NCBI GenBank assembly: GCA_029582165.1
Contig: CM055889.1
Location: 10,004,341-10,068,340 of the forward strand
DNA length: 64,000 bases
Direction: 5' to 3'
DNA from: Portulaca oleracea
Lineage: Eukaryota; Streptophyta; Magnoliopsida; Caryophyllales; Portulacaceae
Below the pieces are notes generated by a model. It saw only the letters and a list, made by a program, of their open reading frames with translations. It had not been told where the DNA came from and did not search any database. Below, one piece after another: positions 56,380 to 64,000 of the stretch. The position numbers and the translations under genes are program-made. The first letter of the stretch is position 1; each line of letters starts with the position of its first letter.

Positions 56380-56634
56380 GGCCTGTTATTTTGTGCGGTT
56401 GAGAGGATGCAGAAATGATGCAATGTGGTGAAATTGTGAAAAATGTGGTAAGGTGTGGAATGGTATTGTAAAATTTGTGAAAAAGTGTGGTTGACGTGGT
56501 AGGTTAGAAGAGAAAATGTGAAAAGTAGAACAAAAAAGTAAAGAGATATATAGATAATGATTGTGGTAAAGTGTGAAAAAATATGGAGTAGTATAATGAA
56601 TTGTACTACCACATCGTATCCTATAAAAAAGGCC
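56380..56634. mobile_element. Harbinger-type MITE, GGTGTG-rich family, copy 3
   Basis: The ends GGCCTGTTATTTTGTGCGG and CCTATAAAAAAGGCC are inverted, with TTA on the left and TAA on the right. The interior is GTGGTAAGGTGTGG-type, as in the 36286 copy. Confidence 0.78.
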
Positions 56635-56955
56635 TAATAATAAATACCATTCCATTAGCTCCTGCACTTCTTTAACTTTCCATTTTAATTTAATATTTAT
56701 AAAAAATGTGTCACTGTTTTTGTAAGAAAGTATTTTTTAAATAAATCTAATAATATTAGTTATATATTTTAAATTATTTTATATATTATATAATTAAATT
56801 CAAAATTTGTGTTAACTATATGCATCTCGTTACGACAAATAGTTAGAGCAAAGGTACTCTTGTCCTCCATATTATTTGTCATGTTAAAAATTATATCAAT
56901 CAAATTTGAAAACTTTGATCGTTAATTTCTTAATATATATATAATAGTTTTAACA

Positions 56956-57049
56956 CCATGAACTTTTGTTCATAGGGGTAAGGCTGCCTACATTAGGATC
57001 CCCCAGACCGCGCTTAAACGTGTCACCTGGGAGGCTGTCGTTGTTGTTG
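56956..57049 (+). mobile_element. Short SINE with (TTG)n tail and 20-bp target duplication
   Basis: The body includes GGGGTAAGGCTGCCTACATT and CCCCCAGACCGCGC and ends GTCGTTGTTGTTG. The GTAAGGCTGC(G/C)TACA box and TTG tail match the 3' part of plant Au/TS-type SINEs. A perfect 20-bp direct repeat (56936-56955 and 57050-57069; core AATAGTTTTAACA) flanks it. At 94 bp it lacks the tRNA-derived 5' half, so it was probably truncated at insertion. Confidence 0.85.
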
Positions 57050-57069
57050 TATATATAATAGTTTTAACA

Positions 57070-58259
57070 ACAACAACTGAGTGTTTAGATAAAAATGTCA
57101 ACTAACTTTCTATTTTAATAAAAAATGTCATTATCTTTAAAATTGTCATTAGTACCACTCAACTTACAAAAAAAAAAGTTAAAAAATGTCATTGTTACCT
57201 TCTATAACATTTTTTACTTTTGATTTTTTAGTTAATTGAGTGACATTTTTGTCCTAGCTCTCCAACAACAACCTCCTAGGAAAAACACAATTTTAACGCA
57301 ATTGAAGTGATTCAGGTGTAGACAGCCTTCCTTTATAAACTAGATCATGGATCGGAGAGACTGGTAATATGTATATATAGATATATATATATATATTTAT
57401 ATATATAATAATTTATTAGGTAAAATTACTGCCACTATATTTATAGAAAAATACTATTCTACGAATATAATATTATAAATTTTAATAAATATTACATAGA
57501 AAAACCATCTCAAAAAAATAATACTTAGTTTATTCCATATTGTATATTCTTTTTGGAAATTGTGACATTAAAATTTTAATTTTTACCGTAAATTCCTTAA
57601 TATATACTATAACTTATTATATAAAATTACTACCATTAAATTCGTAAGAAAAATATTATTATAAAAATATAATTTTAATAAAATATTATATAAAAGATTA
57701 TCAACAAAAAATAATATCAAAGATTTGTAACAATCAATTAAGTAAAATATTATGCAAGGGGGAGATATATATTATTTTTATAATAATTTTTTTGGAGCAC
57801 ATGCAGGGAGCAGTGTCTCAGGAACTGTACAAAAGGAGTAATTTTTTTCTCCTATTAATAACGATGTCTGTGCCTCTGATTTTAGATACGCTGTAGAGAT
57901 CCAGATCTCATATTTTGGCGGGATTCTCTTCCTTCAATAAAATATAAAGCAATTGAAAAACTTCATATCTCTCTCATTATTATGTGTCAAATTATTATAA
58001 TTATTTCCTCTCGTTATTGTGATTGTTAATTTTTATTATTATAATTATTATTTATTGAAAATATTTTTAAATATTATTTTAAAATATATGTAATATATAT
58101 ATTGAAAAAGGTTGAAGGACAAACACTGTCTGTTCAAAAAAAAGAGAAAAGAATTTAATTCCTCATATATTTTTTTTAAAGTTATGTAATTGTAGTAACT
58201 AGTTATTTTTCCATAAAAAACTAGTCATTTTTCTAGTTGATATTATACCAATGCAAATC

Positions 58260-58314
<55 letters not shown>

Positions 58315-59285
58315 ATTCTACTTAGAGTATAGATTTAGCATATACTTAGAGTGAGACAATCCAAAACCCACTTTACATCGAAAGTGAGCATTGTTATTTA
58401 CTGGTATTGCACTCCAACAGTCCAACCTCCGATATTTGGTCAACTACGTATATACGTGTCGTCTCCTAGTATCTTATACGTGGCTTTCAATGGTACTACA
58501 GTGCCAATACACTTTGAATAGTTGTTTTGTTGTCATTTATTTGTCTGTTTGAATAGTTCTTTTGTTGTCATTTATTTGTTATTTTACCTAATTTAACTTT
58601 AGGGTGATGATAAGTGTCTTATCCCATGACACTGCTTAAATGTTTTCTTTCTTATAAAATCAATATTTATTATCGTTTTTAATCTCATTTTTTTTACGGA
58701 TACTATTAGTTATCAATTATAAGAAGCTTTAAATATGTTGGCTACGCCAACAATTAAAATTGACACCCTAACTAATGAATCCCATTCGTTGGAAATATTT
58801 TGGACGCATTTTCATAAATTTTAAAAAATATAGATAAAAATGTGATTTTATAATATTTATACATATATATATTATTATAGTTATAGAAGTCAATTATGTC
58901 TTTTTTTACAATTTAATTTACAAAAATATAAGTTTTGTAGCATCACAAAACACTTAATAAGTATCTTATCCAAGACATTTATCATTTTTTACAACTACAA
59001 GACATCAATTATTCATTTTTGGCTTATCAATTTTGTTCCTTATTAATTATTTTTGATCCCACTTTCATAAATATCTATGCTCATTAATTATAGGACAATT
59101 TCATCAATTTATTCTCAATTTTTGTATTTTTTTCAATAAATCTCATGTGGGTCTACCTTATAATAAATTTAACCGTGAAAAGAATAATTTTATAATTAAT
59201 TTTATGAATATAGATATAACTAATAATTTATTTCGTATAACTTTAATAAAAGTCATTTTATAATAAATTATTAATTATATTCATA
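57070..59285. other. AT-rich part of the PKS-2 intron
   Basis: Long AT-rich sequence with no supported coding frame. It contains the AT microsatellite at 58262-58310 and duplicated words near 58520-58580 (GAATAGTTSTTTTGTTGTC twice). Confidence 0.5.
58262..58310. repeat. (AT)n microsatellite
   Basis: AT run of about 49 bp in the PKS-2 intron. Confidence 0.95.
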
Positions 59286-59502
59286 TTCCTGTTCTTTTCT
59301 ACGGTATTTTGCGGTATGGTGTATTGTGGTGGAATTGTGGTAGGTTATTGGTATGTGGGGTGGATGATGAGAGAGAATGTAAAAAGTAGAGGAGAAAAGT
59401 GAGGAGAGAGAAAAATAATGATTTGTGATAAAGTGTGGTGAGTTATGTCAAATCACAGGTATCTTGTGATTTATCATGCTGTATAAAGTAAAGAACAGAG
59501 CC
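59286..59502. mobile_element. Harbinger-type MITE, GGTGTG-rich family, copy 4
   Basis: It starts near TTCCTGTTCTTTTCTACGG and ends GTAAAGAACAGAGCC followed by TTA. The interior is GGTGTATTGTGGTGG-type. It is diverged, so the left border is uncertain by a few bases. Confidence 0.7.
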
Positions 59503-59621
59503 TTAATTAATCATACCAATATTGGGTGTAAGATGGTTTGTCAACATAAACTGGTCCTGTTTCCTATATGTTCGATCAACATAGATTAAACCTTTTGTCT
59601 AATCTCCATACACACACGCAG

Positions 59622-60610
59622 GTGAGAAAACAGAAATAAGGAAACGCCATTTCATCCTGACGGAAGAACTCCTAAAGTCAAACCCAAACATAGTAGTCAA
59701 CGGATCCCCCTCTCTGGACACCCGGCGAGCCATAACCCTGGATCACGTTCCAAACCTGTGCGCAGAGGCCGCTGCAAAGGCCCTGGAAGAGTGGGGCCGA
59801 CCCAAGTCTAAGATCACCCACCTGCTGACCTGCACCACCCTGGACCTCTCCATGCCCGGCATGGACTGCGAGATCTCGAAGCTTCTAGACCTCGACCCCT
59901 CCGTCCAGCGCAGCTCGTTCCAAATGGTGGGGTGCCACTCGGGGCCCCACCTCCTTCGGTTAGCGATGGACATCGCCACGTGTAACCGGCACGCCCGCAT
60001 CCTGATCGTGTGGTCGGAGGCCAACATCTTCAACTTCCACGCACCGTCGGCGGACGACATGGGGTCCTTGGTGGGCCACTGCCTGTTCGCCGACGGTGCG
60101 GCCGCTGTCATCATCGGATCCGACCCGAGTGAGGTGTTGGAGCGGCCGCTGTTCCACCTCGTCCATGCGTTCCAGACGTCGAGGCTCTACGCGAAGGGGC
60201 CGACGTGCGAGGTCCTGGAGTCGGGGCAGACCATCCACCTCCCCATGGAGATCCCCTCGGTCGTGTCCAAGAACATCGAGGACTGTTTAGTGAAGGCAAT
60301 GACACCGCTGGGGATATCAGACTGGAACTCCCTGTTCTGGATCGTGCACAATGCAGGGCCCAAGGTGCTCAACCAGATCGAGGCCGAGCTCGGCCTCGAT
60401 CAAGGGAAGTTGGATGTGTCCAGGCATGTGTTGAGTGAGTACGGGAATTTGGGGGGGATGGGAGTGATCTTCATGTTGGATGAGATGAGGAGGAGAGCGG
60501 TGCAGCGAGGGAAAGACACCACCGGAGATGGGCTTGAGTGGGGTGTTCTGTTTGGCTTTGGAGTGGGGTTTACCATTGAGACTATGGTTTTGCAGAGTGT
60601 GCCGTTGTAG
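59622..60610 (+). CDS. Type III polyketide synthase PKS-2, exon 2 (GFGVG loop)
   Basis: Joined to exon 1 (53481-53694) it gives 400 aa, the normal family length, with an intact frame. The acceptor CACGCAG is followed by GT, completing Cys72 (CHS 60). The catalytic triad is intact: Cys176 in MVGCHSGPH (59933-59935), His314 in IVHNAGPK (60347-60349) and Asn347 in EYGNLGGMG (60446-60448). By CHS numbering the pocket has Asn194, Asn197, Cys256, Ile265 and Gly338, and Phe215 is retained. The near-invariant GFGPG loop reads GFGVG (Val386, codon 60563-60565). Decarboxylative condensation of malonyl-CoA is expected, but starter and product are not predictable. The exon is much GC-richer than its surroundings. 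The strand and family match PKS-1. The antisense frames over it are shadows. Confidence 0.95.
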
Positions 60611-60620
60611 GAGGCAGCCT

Positions 60621-60652
60621 TCACGTACGTACGTACGTACGTACGTACGTAC
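60621..60652. repeat. (ACGT)n microsatellite in the PKS-2 3' UTR
   Basis: About eight self-complementary ACGT units start 11 bases after the PKS-2 stop codon. Confidence 0.95.
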
Positions 60653-61050
60653 CCATGCATGCCTGCGTCGACGTAGCGTAATTCATTTACTATAGTAGTA
60701 GTATTTGCCATTCATTCCTGCATGCATATTGCTTAATCAAGTAGCAAACAAAGTAAAAAAGACATTTGTTGATGGTGGTTACGTTGTTTTTGTAGCATTA
60801 ATGTATGTCCTTAATTTGCAAGCTTGTTTGCATGCGCAGTTTGTATTAGGCACCTAATTAAATAAGATTGCAAGCTTATATTAATGTACTTTGCAAGCTT
60901 ATTTGGACCACCACCAGTTTGTATCATTCACCTACATTTAATTAAATAAGACAACAGATTGCATGTTCGTGAGTCGTGACGTTTTTGACGTTTAATCTCA
61001 GTCCTGAGTACTTCCCAGTTCCCGCCCCCTTGCCTAAAGATAAAGGCTAA
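60653..61050. other. PKS-2 3' flank
   Basis: It contains two GCAAGCTTRTTTG words (60820, 60892) and AATAAG-like polyadenylation candidates near 60860 and 60945. No gene. Confidence 0.4.
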
Positions 61051-61165
61051 GGCATCGTTCTTTTATGCGTTAACGCACCCAAACGCAACGCAACATAACG
61101 CAAATTATATCACTTTTTAATCATTTCCAACGCAACGTAAACGCAACGCACAAAAGAATGATGCC
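61051..61165. mobile_element. Tiny Harbinger-type MITE, 115 bp
   Basis: The ends GGCATCGTTCTTTTATGCG and CGCACAAAAGAATGATGCC are inverted repeats, with TAA at 61048-61050 and 61166-61168. AACGCAACG words repeat inside. Confidence 0.88.
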
Positions 61166-61168
61166 TAA

Positions 61169-61685
61169 CTTCATTTGTTCATCAGTCCATGCAAAGTTCT
61201 TTCGTGACATAGTACTCCCACATTAGTAGGTTTAGATTTGGATATTTAATTAAAAAGCACAAATTATATTATACGAATCGAATCTATGTAGATGAATTTT
61301 TTATATGATGAATTTATGTAAAAAAATTGATAAAGTTTAAAAATATAGATGAATTTTGTAACATTATTGGTGAATTTACGATGAATTTTCCTTTTCTAAA
61401 ATTTAAGGGCTTTCAGTGAATCTAGATAGGTACTTCAAAGTATAACATACAACAATTGTATAAAAGGGGGTCCTTGGATTGTGCTCCCTGGAGCACTTAG
61501 CATTGTGCACCCAGTAGATGTCCCTTGCCCCCATCAACTTTTCTTTTTTTAAAAAAAAAACTTATGTAAATAATTATTTAATATTTAATGGAACCTAGCT
61601 ATTGTGATGAGTAAAGACCTGAAATTCTATTAGCATTTAACCACTGTTTTTTTTAATCTTTTTACAATACATGTCTTGTTTAATC
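61169..61685. other. Spacer before the 22-bp minisatellite
   Basis: AT-rich and non-coding. A G-rich segment near 61466-61530 (TGTGCTCCCTGGAGCAC palindrome) is unassigned. Confidence 0.4.
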
Positions 61686-63050
61686 GACAAATGCTCATAA
61701 AATTAAACTTGAATGCTCATAAGTCAATCCATGTATGCTCATAAACCTAAATACGAATGCACATAAAATTAAACTTGAATGCTCATAAGTCAATACATGC
61801 ATGCTCATAAACTTAAACATGAATGCTCATAAAATTAAACTTGAATGTTCACAAGTCAATACATGTATGCTCATAAATATGAATGTTCATAAAAAAAAAA
61901 AAAAAAAACTTGAATGCTCATAAGTCAATACATGTATGCTCACAAACCTAAACACGAATGCTCATAAAATTAAACTTAAATGCACATAAGTTAAAATATG
62001 CATGCTCATAAACATTAACATGAATGCTTATAAAATTAGATTTGAATGCTCATGAGTCAATACATGTATGCTCATAAAATTAAACTTGAATGCTCATAAG
62101 TCAAAACATGCATGCTCATAAACATTAACATGAATACTCACAAAATTAAACTTAAATGCTCATAAGTCAAAATATACATGCTCATAAACATTAACATGAA
62201 TGCTCACAAAACTAAACTTGAATGCTCATAAGTCAAAATATGCATGCTCATAAACATTAACACGAATGCCCATAAAGTTAAACTTAAATGCACATAAGTT
62301 AAAATATGCATGCTCATAAACATTAACATGAATGCTTATAAAATTAGATTTGAATGCTCATGAGTCAATACATGTATGCTCATAAAATTAAACTTGAATG
62401 CTCATAAGTCAAAACATGCATGCTCATAAACATTAACATGAATACTCACAAAATTAAACTTAAATGCTCATAAGTCAAAATATACATGCTCATAAACATT
62501 AACATGAATGCTCACAAAACTAAACTTGAATGCTCATAAGTCAAAATATGCATGCTCATAAACATTAACACGAATGCCCATAAAGTTAAACTTGAATGTT
62601 CATAAGTTAAAATATGCATGCTCATAAACATTAACATGATTGCTCATAAAATTAATCTTGAATGCTCATGAGTCAATACATGTATGCTCATAAGTCAAAA
62701 CATGCATGCTCATAAACATTAACATGAATATTCATAAAATTAAACTTGAATGCTCATAAGTCAAAACATGCATGCTCATAAACATTAACACGAATGCTCA
62801 TAAAATTAAACTTGAATGCTCATAAGTCAAAACATGCATGCTCATAAACATTAACATGAATGCTCATAAAATTAAACTTGAATGCTCATAAGTCAAAACA
62901 TGCATGCTCATAAACATTAACATGAATGCTCACAAAATTAAACTTGAATGCTCATAAGTCAATACATGCATGCTCATAAATACTGAATGTTCATAAACCT
63001 AAACACGAATACTCATGAAATTAAACTAGAATGCTTATAAGTCAATACAT
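61686..63050. repeat. 22-bp minisatellite with 66-bp and 308-bp higher-order repeats
   Basis: The basic unit is 22 bp in three alternating versions: CATGCTCATAAACATTAACA(TG), AATGCTCATAAAATTAAACT(TG) and AATGCTCATAAGTCAAAACA(TG). These form a 66-bp trimer repeated across more than 1.3 kb. A segment of 308 bp (exactly 14 units) starting at 61973 recurs almost unchanged at 62281. An A-run interrupts the array near 61891-61907. Confidence 0.95.
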
Positions 63051-63801
63051 ACATGAAATTATTGAACATCATTTGTATTTTTTTATGAGTATTTAATAAT
63101 AGTTCAATGATAAAAAAATTTAAAAACTAGAATAGAAAAAAATTAAGAAAACTGAAAAATAAAAAATAGATCCATTCATCTACTTTAAAGATAATTATTG
63201 ATATATACAAAAATAATGACTATAATTCAATTACTTTAAAAATAATAAAATGAAAAAAAAAGATTAGAAAAGCTGCAAAAAAAATACACATGCAAGAAAC
63301 TGGGCTTGCAAATTGTACTATACCCATGCACTATTTCACCCATTTCAAAGTTTGGGCCACATTGGACGCAAGGATCCCCCGCCTCTTCATTGGGCTAGGT
63401 GCGTAAACTGGGCCGGGCGCACAAAGCATCCTGCACCTGGGCTCATGATCGTTTTTTTAGTATAAAAGGACATTCAATCTTACAATAAAAAGAATATATT
63501 TAACACAATATATGGACCCCATAATAATAAAAGTTTTATCTTTACTACATATTTTATTAGTCTTATTAATTATGAATTTGTCAATATATGTCCTTCAATT
63601 TTTAATAGTTGATTTAGTTACAATAAATTTAATAATTAAGTTTGAGAAATCAAATCAATTAATTATATTTTTATTTATAATTATAAATTACTAATTTAAT
63701 TTTGGCAAATATAATAATTAATTTTAATAATCCTAATTAAATATTTCATTCTTTATGATACTACAATTTTAATAACTGTAGGATAAAAATGGTATGCGAA
63801 G

Positions 63802-63843
<42 letters not shown>

Positions 63844-64000
63844 AAATTTTGTGAGACTTTCCATTACTAAAAAACAATTGTAAAAGCACTCCAGGCATAC
63901 CCGGAGGGGCCTAAATAGGCCCAAAATCGAAAACAGTAAATAGATCAAAACAATACTCTCAACTAAACAGAATCAAAACAAAACAAGCTTACTCACTAAG
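63051..64000. other. AT-rich end of window
   Basis: No supported gene; the 60-aa frame at 63512-63694 is low-complexity. A GC-richer stretch at 63300-63440 (GGGCCGGGCGC) and an AT microsatellite at 63805-63839 are the only structure seen. Confidence 0.45.
63805..63839. repeat. (AT)n microsatellite
   Basis: AT run of about 35 bp. Confidence 0.93.

Larger units (their letters stand above)
53695..59621 (+). other. PKS-2 intron, 5.9 kb, rich in MITEs
   Basis: It starts GTAAGT and ends CACACGCAG. Contained features are listed separately: two or three Stowaways, foldback elements, two Harbinger-type MITEs, a SINE and AT runs. A G-run at 53946-53958 and a Lys-rich stretch (53800-53885, readable as LKEKLNEKLNRNAKKKKK) are unexplained. 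Family introns at this site are usually far shorter. Confidence 0.85.

Noticed and set aside
61686..63050. Possible CRISPR array or gene with repeats
   Set aside because: Contiguous 22-bp tandem repeats with no unique spacers and no open frame.
63512..63694. 60-aa hydrophobic frame
   Set aside because: Low-complexity AT-rich sequence translated into Ile/Leu/Asn; no evidence of a gene.

Overview
The window is nuclear DNA from a flowering plant. The signs are two chalcone-synthase-superfamily genes with the conserved plant intron (splitting the Cys codon at CHS position 60), plant-type Copia and Gypsy LTR retrotransposons primed by tRNA, and dense MITEs in AT-rich spacer. It is probably a eudicot; the species cannot be told from sequence alone. 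No bacterial operon, CRISPR, rRNA or tRNA gene was seen.

Layout. 1-4471: the 5' part of a Copia element on the minus strand, lying in the intron of a type III polyketide synthase (PKS-1), whose exon 2 is 4558-5552; exon 1 is outside the window to the left. 5714-8190: a Harbinger-type MITE and a Copia LTR relic interrupted by a CACTA-type MITE. 8401-33978: one CACTA DNA transposon with matching 18-bp ends. It keeps only remnants of its transposase-associated gene and was itself invaded by a full-length 17.8-kb Tat-like Gypsy element (8829-26665, 5-bp target duplication TCATC) and by several foldback and hAT elements (28962-31080). 34517-36566: a 37-bp minisatellite, a TTA microsatellite, a hAT MITE and a Harbinger-type MITE. 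36574-39395: a deleted Copia element. 39577-44483: Stowaway, Mutator-type and foldback MITEs and a second microsatellite-flanked MITE. 45548-50859: a full-length but decayed Copia element (duplication TTAAT). 53481-60610: a second type III PKS gene (PKS-2, 400 aa) whose 5.9-kb intron is loaded with MITEs and a SINE. 61686-63050: a higher-order 22-bp minisatellite.

The two PKS genes are the only host genes with strong support. They share an unusual active-site set (Asn at CHS position 197, Ile at 265, Gly at 338, HNAG in place of HPGG), so they look like diverged tandem duplicates of one specialised lineage pushed about 48 kb apart by transposons. PKS-1 has His in place of the catalytic Asn336; PKS-2 keeps Cys-His-Asn but has GFGVG in place of the near-invariant GFGPG loop.

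The least ordinary mobile cargo is in the Gypsy element. Between pol and the 3' LTR it carries, on the antisense strand, a multi-exon plant-mobile-domain gene whose predicted introns all fall in phase 0, and a second antisense gene ending in SVKDRLG-type repeats. About fifteen copies of an 18-bp palindrome (AAAACCCGCGCGGGTTTT type) are scattered over its LTRs and antisense-gene region.
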